64,000 nt of DNA from Caulobacteraceae bacterium (GCA_947478785.1 CANJXI010000001.1:55981-119980); one strand, 5' to 3'. Positions 16,934 to 26,272 are shown, numbered from the stretch's first letter. Made by a program: numbers and translations. Notes: generated by a model not told the origin, from the letters alone.

Positions 16934-18154
16934 TCAGGACTTCTCTGGCGGTGGGGGCGTAAGTCCGACCGCCCCCATCAGTTCGGGATCCAGGTTCTCC
17001 GTCCCGTGCTGGGCCGCGAACTCGCTGAAGCGGTTGGCCATCGCCGCCCGGATCTGGGGGCTGAGCACGTGGCGGTTTTCCATCACCCATTCCAGCGAGG
17101 CCTGGCGGTTCACATTGAGCCCCTGAAAGCGCGGGATCACGTAGCGGGCGAACAGCTCGTAGCTGCGCGCCGTCGCCTCGCTGTCGGCCCAGTCATGGCC
17201 CAGGAGGAGGACGCAGCCGAAGCCGCCGGTCTCGTCCTGCAGCTGCTGGATGGCGGCGATGGCGTCGTCCGGCGTGCCGATGATCGCGCCGCCGGTCTCC
17301 GCGAAGGCCTGCACCAGGTCGTCGCCCGCCAGGCCCTCCGGCAGGACCGGCAGGTGGGCCACCCGCCGGAAGTAGTCGATCCAGCTGTCGAGGCCGAAAC
17401 GACAGTCGCGCAGCGCCTGTTCGCGGGTCGACGCCAGGTGAACCTGCAGCACCAGCCGCCACTTCGACCGGTCGACCGCCTGGCCCGACTCGGCGGCGAT
17501 CTGCTCGGCCACGGCCCAGTTCTTGGCCAGCGACTTCATCGCGGTCCCGCCCAGCGCCTGGAGCGAAAGCAGGCCGATGCCATGGCGCCCGGCGGCCGTC
17601 GCCCCGGTGGGCGAGGTGAGCGAGGCCACCGCGAACTCGACGGACGGCTGCGACCAGGGGTTCATCTGTAGGCGGGCCTGGTGGAGATCGAACCACGCGG
17701 TCTTCCGCGTCACCGTCTCGCCGCGCAGCAGCGGTATGAGCACTTCCAGCCCCTCGTCCATCCGCGAGCGTTGCTCGGCGATCGGGATGCCCATCATCAG
17801 CGCGTCGGAAGCCAGCGCGCCGGGGCCCACGCCGACCATCACCCGGCCGCGGGTGATGTGGTCGAGGTAGTTGATCCGCTCGGCCAGCATCAGCGGGTTG
17901 TGGTAGGGCAGCGAGACCACGCCCGTGCCCAGGCGGATCGAGCGGGTGCGCTCGGCCGCGGTGGCGATGAACATCTCCGGGCTGCCGATCATTTCGAAGG
18001 CGGCGGAATGATGCTCGCCGATCCAGGCCTCGTCGAAGCCCAGGCGATCCATCAGCGTCACCAGGTCCAGGTCGCGGTGGAGCGCGAGCGAGGGGTTGTC
18101 GTGCGGCGCGTGGTAGGGCGCGATGAACCCTCCGAAGCGCAGTCTCTGAGCCAT
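16934..18154 (-). CDS. Luciferase-like (LLM class) flavin-dependent monooxygenase
   Basis: The 406-residue protein has the bacterial-luciferase TIM-barrel pattern: GFDEAWIGEHH, RTRSIRLGTGVVSLPYHNP, RGRVMVGVGPGA and SRMDEGLEVLIPLL. The length and N-terminus (APYHAPHDNP) recall limonene monooxygenase and related group C flavin monooxygenases. Such enzymes use reduced FMN from a separate reductase to oxidise hydrophobic substrates. The start has AGGGAGATG upstream. It converges with the SDR (18-base gap) and is divergent from the second CoA ligase. No flavin reductase was recognised nearby. The substrate is unknown. Confidence 0.87.
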   Translation of the reverse strand: MAQRLRFGGFIAPYHAPHDNPSLALHRDLDLVTLMDRLGFDEAWIGEHHSAAFEMIGSPEMFIATAAERTRSIRLGTGVVSLPYHNPLMLAERINYLDHITRGRVMVGVGPGALASDALMMGIPIAEQRSRMDEGLEVLIPLLRGETVTRKTAWFDLHQARLQMNPWSQPSVEFAVASLTSPTGATAAGRHGIGLLSLQALGGTAMKSLAKNWAVAEQIAAESGQAVDRSKWRLVLQVHLASTREQALRDCRFGLDSWIDYFRRVAHLPVLPEGLAGDDLVQAFAETGGAIIGTPDDAIAAIQQLQDETGGFGCVLLLGHDWADSEATARSYELFARYVIPRFQGLNVNRQASLEWVMENRHVLSPQIRAAMANRFSEFAAQHGTENLDPELMGAVGLTPPPPEKS

Positions 18155-18328
18155 GAATCATCTCCCTGGGCGCCGGCTTCGGGGATTGCCGCCCCGGCCA
18201 TCGCGCATTTGCCCACATGCCTACGCCACTTGCGACGCCCTCTCCAGCCGTGGCCTGGGCTTCGTCGTCGAGACGGTGCATCGTCGGCCCGGACGCGGCG
18301 GCGGAGCCCGGGATCGGGGAGCGGAACG

Positions 18329-19942
18329 ATGGGCTGGGATTGGCTGGACTCGCGCCTTCCGGACCGCGATGCGAGCGTCCTGAAGCACATCCTTTGCGCC
18401 CGCGCGGCGGAAATCCCGGACAAGGTTTTCGTGCGCTTTGAGGATGGCGCCGTCTGGACCTACGCGGATGCGCTGGCCAACGCCCGCAAGGCTGCGGCGG
18501 GGCTGACGGGCCTGGGGGTTGGCGCGGGTGACGTCGTCTTCGTCCTGCTTCCCAACGGACCGGATTTCCTCAAGGCGTGGTTCGGCGCGAACTTCCTGGG
18601 CGCGGTGGTGGCCGCGCCGAATGTCGCGCTGCGCGGCGCGGCCCTGCAGCACCTCGTCACCCTCAGCGGGGCCGCCGTGGGCGTGGTCGCCGAGCGGTAT
18701 CTGGACCGCCTCGCCGGACTGGACCTCGGCGCGCTGCGCACGATCGTGGTCTCGGGCGACGATACCGTGGGCGCGCCCGCCGGCGTCCAGCTGCACCGGG
18801 TGACCGCGTCCTTCGACGGCGCCGATCCGGCGGCGGCGCCCGACGTGGTGGTCGAGCCCTGGCAGACCCAGTTCATTCTCTTCACCTCCGGCACCACCGG
18901 CCCGGCGAAGGGGGCCATCGTCACCTATGTGCAGATGCACGACATGGTCATGGCGACCTTCGCCGACCGGGTGACCGGGGACGACGTCTACCTCGCCAGC
19001 ACGCCGCTGTTCCACGTCGGCGGCTCGCGGGTGGTGCATGGCATGATGATGATGGGCGGCGCGGTCGTCCTGCAGTCCAGCTTCCGCACCGAGACCTTCT
19101 GGGACACCATCCGTCGCCACGGGGCCACGATCTGCGTCCTGATCGGCTCCGTCGCGCGTTTCCTGGAGGATGCGCCGCCCAGGCCCGACGACGCCGACAA
19201 TCCGCTCCGCCTGGTGTCGATGTCGCCGCTCGTCAGCGATCCGGTGGCGTTCAGCCGGCGCTTCGGCGTCGACGTGACCACCTCCTACGGGATGTCGGAG
19301 CTGTCGATCCCGATCATGTCGCCGATCAATCCGACGAACACCGAAAGCTGTGGCCGGCTTCGGCCTGGCTACGAGGCGAGGATCGTCGATGACTTCGACC
19401 GCGAGGTTCCCGACGGGGATGCGGGCGAGCTGATCCTGCGGGCCGACCGTCCATGGACGATCTCGCCCGGCTACTGGCGCATGCCGGAAGCCTCGGCGGC
19501 GGCCTGGCGTAACGGCTGGTTCCACACCGGCGACCGGCTCCGCCGCAACGCCGAGGGCGACTACTTCTACGTCGACCGGCAGAAGGATGCGATCCGGCGG
19601 CGCGGCGAGAACATCTCGTCCTTCGAGGTCGAGGCCGAACTGCTGAGCCACCCGCGGGTGGCCGACGCCGCGGCCATCGGGGTTCCGAGCCCCCAGGGCG
19701 AGCAGGACGTCATGGCCGTGGTTGTCCTGCGCCCCGGCGCCGAACTCGACCCGGCGGACTTCCTGGCCTACCTGCGGCCGCGGATGGCCCACTACATGGT
19801 CCCCCGCTACATCCGCTATGTCGCCGAGCTGCCCAAGACGCCCAGCGCGCGGACGCAGAAGCACCTGCTGCGCGCGGACGGGGTGACGGGCGACACCTGG
19901 GATCGCGAGGCCGCGGGCATCGTGGTCAAGCGCGACTCCTGA
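18329..19942 (+). CDS. AMP-forming CoA ligase, CaiC-like, with altered C-terminal lysine motif
   Basis: The 537-residue ANL ligase has FTSGTTGPAKGAIVTY, a TSYGMSEL motif, FHTGDRLRRN and RRRGENISSFEVE, as in crotonobetaine/carnitine-CoA ligase-like enzymes. The A10 motif, normally P-x4-G-K, reads LPKTPSARTQKHLLRA, so the usual Gly-Lys is Ala-Arg and the adenylation lysine is not at its normal place. The ATG at 18329 has GGGGAG seven bases upstream; the longer frame to 17681 overlaps the divergent luciferase-like gene and is not coding. It likely activates another acid of the same pathway. Confidence 0.88.
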   Translation: MGWDWLDSRLPDRDASVLKHILCARAAEIPDKVFVRFEDGAVWTYADALANARKAAAGLTGLGVGAGDVVFVLLPNGPDFLKAWFGANFLGAVVAAPNVALRGAALQHLVTLSGAAVGVVAERYLDRLAGLDLGALRTIVVSGDDTVGAPAGVQLHRVTASFDGADPAAAPDVVVEPWQTQFILFTSGTTGPAKGAIVTYVQMHDMVMATFADRVTGDDVYLASTPLFHVGGSRVVHGMMMMGGAVVLQSSFRTETFWDTIRRHGATICVLIGSVARFLEDAPPRPDDADNPLRLVSMSPLVSDPVAFSRRFGVDVTTSYGMSELSIPIMSPINPTNTESCGRLRPGYEARIVDDFDREVPDGDAGELILRADRPWTISPGYWRMPEASAAAWRNGWFHTGDRLRRNAEGDYFYVDRQKDAIRRRGENISSFEVEAELLSHPRVADAAAIGVPSPQGEQDVMAVVVLRPGAELDPADFLAYLRPRMAHYMVPRYIRYVAELPKTPSARTQKHLLRADGVTGDTWDREAAGIVVKRDS

Positions 19943-19949
19943 AGCGCGA

Positions 19950-20666
19950 TCAGGCGCTGTCTTGTCGTTCCGCGGCGCGCAGCCGATCGGCGCCCTCGTG
20001 CTTGTTGAGTTTCGCCGTGAACGGACGGAACACCGGCGCCAGCCATCGCCCCTCGTCCAGCTCGGGAAGGGTCGGAAGCACATCTCGCAGGGCGCCCATC
20101 CCCGCTTGCTCATCGTGCAGCTCGAAGAGAAGCGCGAGCGGATATTTCCGGCAATTCCCACGGATCTGCTTCTCCGCGAGAGTAAGGAAATCGACCGAGA
20201 GCACGCCGGGAAGATCGGCGAGGTTCGTAAGGCCGCCCTGTTTCAGGATGGCGTCTTCGAACGCCTGGCCCCGGCCTTCCAGCGCATTGGCCAGCATCAG
20301 GACGCAGGTTCCGCGGTTGGAACTGTCGGACGGGACACGCGCGCCATTTCTCACCTGCGCGCGAATCCACATTGTAGGGGGCTGGATGCCGTCGCGGTCG
20401 ACAGTATCGCTCCACGGCATCTTGTCCGTGCCCCGGACGATTTCGAGTTGTTCGAGCGCGTAGGTGGGATCGTCGAATTCCCAGATGTTCAGATAGTCAT
20501 GGACGCCCTGGGGCCACGGCCCGTCGATGCGCCTGAAGCACTGGGCGGCCAGTATGCCGGGGGTGAGAACGCCCCGGGCGGCGTGGAGTTTGCTGTACCA
20601 CTGGACAAACGCCTCTTCCTTGCCCGCGGCGGGATTCAACAGCGTGAACTGCAGTGAGATCGCCAT
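19950..20666 (-). CDS. Conserved protein with tandem dimeric alpha/beta-barrel (EthD-like) halves
   Basis: The 238-residue protein starts MAISLQFTLLNPAAGKEEAF and appears built of two similar halves, each beginning with a beta strand and a helix like EthD or DUF4286-type dimeric alpha/beta barrels (second half near CVLMLANALEGRGQAFEDAI). The motif LNIWEFDDP in the first half and LALLFELHDEQ in the second occupy similar positions. I cannot assign a reaction. The ATG at 20666 has a GGGG site eight bases upstream; the longer frame to 20780 adds low-complexity sequence. It converges with the CoA ligase (7-base gap). Confidence 0.7.
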   Translation of the reverse strand: MAISLQFTLLNPAAGKEEAFVQWYSKLHAARGVLTPGILAAQCFRRIDGPWPQGVHDYLNIWEFDDPTYALEQLEIVRGTDKMPWSDTVDRDGIQPPTMWIRAQVRNGARVPSDSSNRGTCVLMLANALEGRGQAFEDAILKQGGLTNLADLPGVLSVDFLTLAEKQIRGNCRKYPLALLFELHDEQAGMGALRDVLPTLPELDEGRWLAPVFRPFTAKLNKHEGADRLRAAERQDSA

Positions 20667-20880
20667 TTCATCGCCCCTGGAATGGACGTTCAGCGTCGCA
20701 GTCCGGTGGGCGGAGAACAATGGCGAATTGCCCGCCGGGCCGGCGTGGTTCCCGAGGGGCGGCGTCCGGTGATCGGCCACTCTGAACTTCGAGTAGCGCT
20801 GTCCTGTCAGCGCCCGTCACGCTAGCCTCGACCAAACGATAGGTGGTCGCGCTCCGGTCTCCAGTGGGAGGAAGCAAACG

Positions 20881-21453
20881 ATGGCGGAATCCGAGCCTCA
20901 ACCGAATGCCGCGAGCGTCGCCGACAAGCTGCGGTGGCTGATGGATCGCGCGGAGATCCAGGATCTCTTGGATTCGTACTCCCGTGGGGTCGATCACGGC
21001 GATCTGGAGCTGACCAGGCAGCTCTACCATGACGGCGCCATTGACGATCACGGCATATTCTCGGGCGACGGTGACGAATTTGCTGGCTACGTCATTCCGA
21101 GAACCCAGCGCCAGTTCACCGCCATGCAGCATCATCGCACGACGACGTCGATGGATATTCGCGGTGACGATGCCGAGGTGGAATCCTACTGGCTCAGTGT
21201 TTGCCGAAACCAGGATGGCGCTCTGCAATTGGCGTCCGGGCGCTTCGCCGACCACTTCGCGCGGCGGAACGGGCGCTGGGGCGTGGTGCATCGCCAGCTG
21301 ATCAACGACTGGACCCTGTTGCTCGAGGACCCCGCGCCCGGTCCGCAGGACGAACTGTTCTTGAAGGGCCGCATCGATCAGGAGGACGCGGCGAGGTCCT
21401 TGCTGCCGCGCCTGGTCAAGGGAGGGTTTTTCGGCAACCGGCCCCGCCGCTGA
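20881..21453 (+). CDS. SnoaL-like / nuclear transport factor 2 family protein
   Basis: The 190-residue protein matches the NTF2-like cone fold: an N-terminal helix LRWLMDRAEIQDLLDSYSRG, then LYHDGAIDDHG and a C-terminal RNGRWGVVHRQLINDW. Family members include polyketide cyclases, ketosteroid isomerase-type enzymes and small subunits of ring hydroxylases. The Asp/His-containing stretch RGVDHGDLEL fits the SnoaL_4 type. The start has a strong GGGAGGA site. A short repeat-bearing intergenic region follows. The reaction is not known. Confidence 0.82.
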   Translation: MAESEPQPNAASVADKLRWLMDRAEIQDLLDSYSRGVDHGDLELTRQLYHDGAIDDHGIFSGDGDEFAGYVIPRTQRQFTAMQHHRTTTSMDIRGDDAEVESYWLSVCRNQDGALQLASGRFADHFARRNGRWGVVHRQLINDWTLLLEDPAPGPQDELFLKGRIDQEDAARSLLPRLVKGGFFGNRPRR

Positions 21454-21493
21454 CCGGGCAAGGTTGGTGACTCGTAATTTTCTTGATCGTCAT

Positions 21494-21609
21494 CGCCCGG
21501 CTTGCCCGGGCGACCCATGATCTCCGGGGCGCCGGAGCAAACGCGGCGGATAGGCTGCAAACAACACTCTTCCCCCGGCGTTCATGGATCCCCCGGACAA
21601 ACCGGGGAT
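21494..21609. repeat. Two short intergenic palindromes
   Basis: Two hairpin-forming palindromes lie in the gap between the convergent SnoaL-like and KstD-like genes. The first is CGCCCGG-cttgc-CCGGGCG (21494-21512). The second pairs 21588-21596 with CCGGGGAT at 21602-21609 across a five-base loop, with one bulged C. Each is flanked by catgatc/tcatgga-like sequence. They look like the dispersed alphaproteobacterial intergenic repeats, and could also act as a bidirectional terminator. Confidence 0.6.
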
Positions 21610-21652
21610 GACGGTTCACAAATGAGATTGATATCTTGATCGGGTCTTCAGC

Positions 21653-23314
21653 CTAGTTCGGAACCTGGCCCAGCATGTGCTTGGCGGCCACCCAGCCGAA
21701 GACGAACGAGGGCCCCAGGCTGCCGCCCGGACCGGGGTAGTGCGTGCCGGTGACGCCGGCGGTGCACACGCCCGTCGCGTAGAGGCCGGGGATCGGCTGC
21801 CCCGCCTCGGTGAGCACCCGGCCGAACTGGTCGGCCACCAGGCCGCCATAGGTGCCGACGTCGCCCGGCCAGATCTCGACGGCGTGGAACGGCGGCTTCT
21901 CGATCGCGCCCAGGCTGGGATTGGGTCTGTTGCTCGGGTCGCCGGACCAGATCGACAGGCCGTTGGCACCGCGTCCGAAATCCTCATCGCGTCCGTTCCG
22001 GGCGAAGGCGTTGAACCGCTCGACCGTGGCCTTGAGCCCCGAAGCGTCGATGCCGCATTGCCGGGCGAGGTCCTCGATCGTGTCGGCCCGCTTCATGTAG
22101 CCGCTTTCCAGCCAGGCCCGGGGTGTCACGCCCGGCGGCGAGCCGGCCCAGAAGTAGCGCTCGCGGCCGCGGCTTTCGATGATGCAGTAGGCGGGGACGG
22201 CGCCGGTCCGCAGCTGATCCTGGCCGAACTGCATGTATGAGCCGGCCTCGCTGGTGAACCGTTTGCCGTCGCGCCCGACGGTGATCATGTGCGGCCGCCC
22301 CATCCCGGCGTAGTCCATCGAGGGCTGCTCGCGCCCCGGCGGCCAGGAGGAGGCGAGCCAGATGGCCTGGTCGAGATTGTCGGTGTCGGCGCCCAGCCCC
22401 ACCGCCATGTCGATGACCTCGCCCGTGTCGCCCGGATTGGTGTGCGACAGGTCCCTGTCGGGCAGGATCGGGTGGATCTTGCGTCGGCGCGCCACGTCGT
22501 GGGCGAAGCCGCCGGCGTTGAGCAGCACCCCCTCTCGCGCCCGGATGCGGATCCGCGCTCCGCCGCGCTCGGCTATGACGCCGACCACCCGGTCATCCGC
22601 CTTGATCAATTCCACCACCGGGGCGTCGGTCTCGATCCGGGCCCCCGCGCGCAGCGCGATTTCCAGCATCCGCCCCTGCACCGCCGCGCCCGACCCCACC
22701 AGGTCCGCGCCGGTCAGGCGCATGCGGATGCGGCGCAACAGGTAGAACTGGGCGCGCAGAAACCCCCTGAGGGTCGTCCGGAAGAGCTGCATGTAGTGGC
22801 TGTCGTCGCCGGCGATAGGCATGCCGCTCGCGCCCCGCCGCAGCCTGTGCGCCCAGGGCCCCAGGCGGCGGGCGTCGAAGACCTTGGCGGCTAGACCCCG
22901 GCCCCGCCTGCAGCCGCCCGGCAGCTCGTCGTTGTAGTCCGACCAGCCGTCGCAGCGGATGAACGCCATCCCCTTGTCGATGAGGAACTGGACCATCTGC
23001 GGGCCCTGGCGCAGGTACATGTCGATGCGTTCGGGCGTCGCGCCCTTGCCCTCGTCGGGCCTGTTCAGCAGGGCGGTGAGGTAGGCCTTCCCGGCTTCGT
23101 GGCTGTCCTCGACCCCGGCCGCGGCCTGCAGCGGATGGTTGGGAATCCACATCACCCCGCCCGACATCGCCGTGGAGCCGCCGACCTTGTCGGTCTTCTC
23201 GAGCACCAGGACGTCCTTGCCGGCGTCGGCCAGGACCAGGCTCGCGCACAGCGCGCCGCCGCCCGAACCCACCAGGACGAGATCGACCGTCTCATCCCAT
23301 TCTTCCATGAGCAT
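21653..23314 (-). CDS. FAD-dependent oxidoreductase, 3-ketosteroid-delta1-dehydrogenase (KstD)-like
   Basis: The 553-residue flavoprotein begins with the FAD dinucleotide motif LVGSGGGALCASLVLAD, followed by EKTDKVGGSTAMSGGVMW. It ends with GLYATGVCTAGVTGTHYPGPGG and SLGPSFVFGWVAAKHML, the pattern of KstD/fumarate-reductase-type flavoproteins. KstD enzymes introduce a C1-C2 double bond in 3-ketosteroids; close relatives act on other cyclic ketones, so the steroid assignment is tentative. The first ATG (23314) is used; a second ATG lies two codons in. It is divergent from the Rieske oxygenase, with which it could share a substrate. Confidence 0.82.
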   Translation of the reverse strand: MLMEEWDETVDLVLVGSGGGALCASLVLADAGKDVLVLEKTDKVGGSTAMSGGVMWIPNHPLQAAAGVEDSHEAGKAYLTALLNRPDEGKGATPERIDMYLRQGPQMVQFLIDKGMAFIRCDGWSDYNDELPGGCRRGRGLAAKVFDARRLGPWAHRLRRGASGMPIAGDDSHYMQLFRTTLRGFLRAQFYLLRRIRMRLTGADLVGSGAAVQGRMLEIALRAGARIETDAPVVELIKADDRVVGVIAERGGARIRIRAREGVLLNAGGFAHDVARRRKIHPILPDRDLSHTNPGDTGEVIDMAVGLGADTDNLDQAIWLASSWPPGREQPSMDYAGMGRPHMITVGRDGKRFTSEAGSYMQFGQDQLRTGAVPAYCIIESRGRERYFWAGSPPGVTPRAWLESGYMKRADTIEDLARQCGIDASGLKATVERFNAFARNGRDEDFGRGANGLSIWSGDPSNRPNPSLGAIEKPPFHAVEIWPGDVGTYGGLVADQFGRVLTEAGQPIPGLYATGVCTAGVTGTHYPGPGGSLGPSFVFGWVAAKHMLGQVPN

Positions 23315-23429
23315 GCTGGACCCCGGCCGCGAGCCTAGAGCCTTTCACGGGATCGATGCCTATTTCAACCGGCATGCTTTCGCATAAGGTCTGTGGCCGA
23401 CCCCGAGCCGCGACGCGGGAGTGCTCACG

Positions 23430-24851
23430 ATGTCGATCTCAGACACCAAGGACGAAGCCGGCGCGACGCCGCCGAAGCCCGCCTATCCCGAGCACCTGGC
23501 CCGCGAGTCGCCCTATCCGCCGGGCGTCCGCCGGGTCCCGGTCGACCGCTACTTCCGGCCGGAATACCACGAGCTTGAAGTGGAGCGGATCTGGAAGCGG
23601 TGCTGGCAGTGGGTTTGCCGGGCGGAGGAGATCCCCGAGGTCGGCGACCACATGCTCTATGAGGTGGCGGACCTGTCGTTCATCGTGGTCCGCACCGCGC
23701 CCGACGAAATCAAGGCCTATCCCAACGCCTGCCTGCACCGGGGCCGCCGGCTCTGCGACCACCCAGGTAAGCGCGCCGAGGAGTTCCGCTGCATGTTCCA
23801 CGGCTGGGCCTGGAATATCGATGGGACGATGAAGGACATGGCCTGCGGCTGGGATTTTCCCGGCACCCGCGACGAGGTCAGCCGGCTTCCGGAATGCAAG
23901 GTCGGCGTCTGGAGCGGCTTCGTCTTCATCAATCCGGACCCGGACGCCGAGCCCCTGTCCGACTTCCTGGGCGAACTGCCCGACCATTTCGAAGGCGCCG
24001 GCCATGATCTCGGCCAGCGGTGGAAACAGGTGCACGTCTGCGCCGAGCTGCCGGTCAACTGGAAGGTGGTCCAGGAGGCCTTCCTCGAGGCCTGGCACAC
24101 CAACATCACCCACCCCCAGATGGTGCGCTCGCCGGAGCACGCCTATGCGACGGGCACGCGGTGGGACGCGTTCGGCAACTGGATGCGCCTGGCCTCGGCC
24201 TTGCCCACCGACAAGCACAGGTCCGCGGGCCCCGGTTGGGGCGTGATCGCCGAGAGCGAACAGCAGGCCCTCAACTACTATTACGACTGGCACGACCAGG
24301 AGGCGGCCGCCATCCGCCTCCAGCCGGGCCAGAAGACCGGGGAGATCACCTCCAAGGCGCAGCGCGCGGCCGTCGGTCAGGCGCTCGGCCAGGGCGCGGA
24401 CGCCTACCACGACGCCCACATGCACTCCGGCGAGATGCTGATGCTGTTCCCCAATTTCCATCCGTGGGGCGGTTTCAGCCGGATCGTCTACCGCTTCCGG
24501 CCGCGGGGGAACGACCCCGAGAGGTCGCTCATGGACATCCTCCTGATGGCGCCCTGGCCGAACGACCGTCCGCGCCCGCCGCCGGCGCCCGTGCACTATC
24601 TCACCGTCGACCAGCCGATCACCGACGCCGTCGAACTGGGCTACCTGGCGCGGGTGTTCGGTCAGGACCTTGGCAATGTGCGCGCGGTCCAGGATGGACT
24701 GAAGATGCTGCGCCGCGGCTACGTGATCTGTTCGTCGGAGAATGAGGCGCCCGTGCGCATGTTCCACGACCTCTACGACAAATGGATGGGCTTCGAGGAC
24801 GGCGACCACCTCTCTCGCGCGTCCCCGGCGAACGGAGCGGCCGGACGATGA
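23430..24851 (+). CDS. Rieske non-haem iron oxygenase, alpha subunit
   Basis: The 473-residue protein has a Rieske [2Fe-2S] site C101-x-H103 and C121-x2-H124 (CLHRG and CMFHGWAW). The mononuclear iron site follows the E220-x2-H223-x4-H228 pattern (EAWHTNITH). This is the layout of aromatic-ring hydroxylating dioxygenase and steroid hydroxylase alpha subunits. The ATG at 23430 has GGGAG eight bases upstream; an earlier in-frame GTG at 23421 is less likely. The next gene overlaps by ATGA. No ferredoxin, reductase or NTF2-type beta subunit directly follows, so electron-transfer partners must be elsewhere. The substrate is unknown. Confidence 0.9.
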   Translation: MSISDTKDEAGATPPKPAYPEHLARESPYPPGVRRVPVDRYFRPEYHELEVERIWKRCWQWVCRAEEIPEVGDHMLYEVADLSFIVVRTAPDEIKAYPNACLHRGRRLCDHPGKRAEEFRCMFHGWAWNIDGTMKDMACGWDFPGTRDEVSRLPECKVGVWSGFVFINPDPDAEPLSDFLGELPDHFEGAGHDLGQRWKQVHVCAELPVNWKVVQEAFLEAWHTNITHPQMVRSPEHAYATGTRWDAFGNWMRLASALPTDKHRSAGPGWGVIAESEQQALNYYYDWHDQEAAAIRLQPGQKTGEITSKAQRAAVGQALGQGADAYHDAHMHSGEMLMLFPNFHPWGGFSRIVYRFRPRGNDPERSLMDILLMAPWPNDRPRPPPAPVHYLTVDQPITDAVELGYLARVFGQDLGNVRAVQDGLKMLRRGYVICSSENEAPVRMFHDLYDKWMGFEDGDHLSRASPANGAAGR

Positions 24852-25156
24852 CGGGCCGAAACCCGCCGCCCCTGCGCAGCTACCGGCATGGCGCCTTCAA
24901 GACCACCTATGCGCAACAGCCCGACGGCACGGTCCTGGTCACCCACGACGATGGCCGCGAGGGCCGGTTCCACGTGGACGGCCGCCATATCGAGGGCGAT
25001 CTCACCCAGGCCAACCGGCACATGCTGTACTTCGCGGGAGGCCCGGCCCTGCCGGACGCCTGCCGCTATCGGTGGGGCGAGGTTCCGGTGGACCTGGACC
25101 GTCCGAGCGGCTGGCCGGAAGAACAGGAGAGGGCGCTTCCGCACCAGCTGGGGTGA
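24848..25156 (+). CDS. Small protein coupled to the Rieske oxygenase, function unknown
   Basis: This 102-residue protein begins MTGRNPPPLRSYRHGAFK and contains several Asp/Gly turns (QQPDGTVLVTHDDGREG), with no cysteine pair for an iron-sulfur cluster and no membrane segment. I do not recognise the family. Its ATG overlaps the stop of the Rieske alpha subunit (ATGA), which argues for translational coupling and a physical or functional link. It could be a small accessory or beta-like subunit; that is a guess from position. It ends 12 bases before the convergent luciferase-like gene. Confidence 0.7.
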   Translation: MTGRNPPPLRSYRHGAFKTTYAQQPDGTVLVTHDDGREGRFHVDGRHIEGDLTQANRHMLYFAGGPALPDACRYRWGEVPVDLDRPSGWPEEQERALPHQLG

Positions 25157-25168
25157 GGCTCAGGCGCC

Positions 25169-26272
25169 CTAACCCACGGTCTCCAGCGGCCTGGTGGCGC
25201 GAAACTTCGGAATGACCTGTTCGCCCATCAGCCGGATGGTGCGCATGGATTCCTCGTGGGTGATCTCGTTGAACTGGACCACGCCCATGAACTCGTCGAT
25301 GCCGATCGCTTCCCACTGGCGGATGATGTTCTCGACGGTGGCGACCCCGCCGACGCAGACGCGCGCTTCCTCGATGGCCAGCTGCACATCGGTCCCCACC
25401 ACGGACGCTCGGCCTTCCCGGGAGTGCGAAGCCTCGTTGTAACCCGCCCGTTGCGGCACATCGCGGATGTACTTGAGGACCCGCCCGTGGTGCCCGATCG
25501 AATTGAGGCCGCCACGCTCGCGCGCCGCCGCGTCGTCGTCGCCCACATACAGCGTGGTGAAGCCCGCGATGTTGTTGTTGACGAAGTCGCCCACGGGTTT
25601 CGCGGTCTTCTGGCCTTCGCGGTAGTGCTCGAGCGACTTGGCGAGCTCGGTCGGCGTCGAGATCGTGAAGCTGAGGCAGCCGACGCCCAGTTCGCCGGCG
25701 AGGTGGAAGCTGGTGGGACTGCCGCAGGCCATCCACATCGGCGGATGCGGCTTTTGCACCGGCTTGGGTACGACGACGCGGGCCGGCAGGTCCATGTACG
25801 CGCCCTTGAAGCCGGGGAACTCGCGCTGGCGCCACATCTGCGGCACCACCCGCATGGCTTCCACCATCATCTGCCGGGCCTGATCGGTAGGCACACCGAA
25901 CCCGTCGAGCTCCTCGGCGGTCGTCGAACGGCCGCAGCCGAACTCGACGCGCCCGCGCGACACGATGTCGAGCGAGGCCACCCGCTCGGCGATCTTGAAC
26001 GGGTGACTGTAGGGGGTGGGCATCAGCACCACGCCAAGACCGATGCGGATGCGCTTGGTGTGCTGGGCGATGGCGGCGAGGAATATGTCGGAGGCGGATG
26101 ACCGCGACAGGTCCTCCAGGAAGTGGTGCTCGACGAGCCAGACGGCGTCGAACCCCATCTCCTCGGCATAGCGGATCTGCTCGACCGCCTCCCAGAAGGC
26201 TTCCGATTCGGTCTTGCCGGCCGCTTCCAGCTCCATCGGAAGGGCGATCTCATACAGCAGGGAAAATCTCAC
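25169..26272 (-). CDS. Luciferase-like (LLM class) flavin-dependent oxidoreductase
   Basis: The 367-residue protein has the LLM pattern AEEMGFDAVWLVEHHF, TKRIRIGLGVVLMP and SRGRVEFGCGRSTTAEELDGFG. It is probably an FMN-dependent monooxygenase; group and substrate are unclear. The start codon is GTG at 26272. The C-terminal block GVATVENIIRQWEAIGIDEF is the usual last barrel segment. It is one of four such enzymes in the window, none closely adjacent to another except the next upstream gene (26487-27491), which is transcribed in the same direction 214 bases away. Confidence 0.85.
   Translation of the reverse strand: MRFSLLYEIALPMELEAAGKTESEAFWEAVEQIRYAEEMGFDAVWLVEHHFLEDLSRSSASDIFLAAIAQHTKRIRIGLGVVLMPTPYSHPFKIAERVASLDIVSRGRVEFGCGRSTTAEELDGFGVPTDQARQMMVEAMRVVPQMWRQREFPGFKGAYMDLPARVVVPKPVQKPHPPMWMACGSPTSFHLAGELGVGCLSFTISTPTELAKSLEHYREGQKTAKPVGDFVNNNIAGFTTLYVGDDDAAARERGGLNSIGHHGRVLKYIRDVPQRAGYNEASHSREGRASVVGTDVQLAIEEARVCVGGVATVENIIRQWEAIGIDEFMGVVQFNEITHEESMRTIRLMGEQVIPKFRATRPLETVG

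Noticed and set aside
21653..23314. Naming the flavoprotein kstD outright
   Set aside because: The FAD motifs fit KstD-like enzymes, but related flavoproteins act on other cyclic ketones, and the key catalytic tyrosines could not be assigned with confidence by eye.
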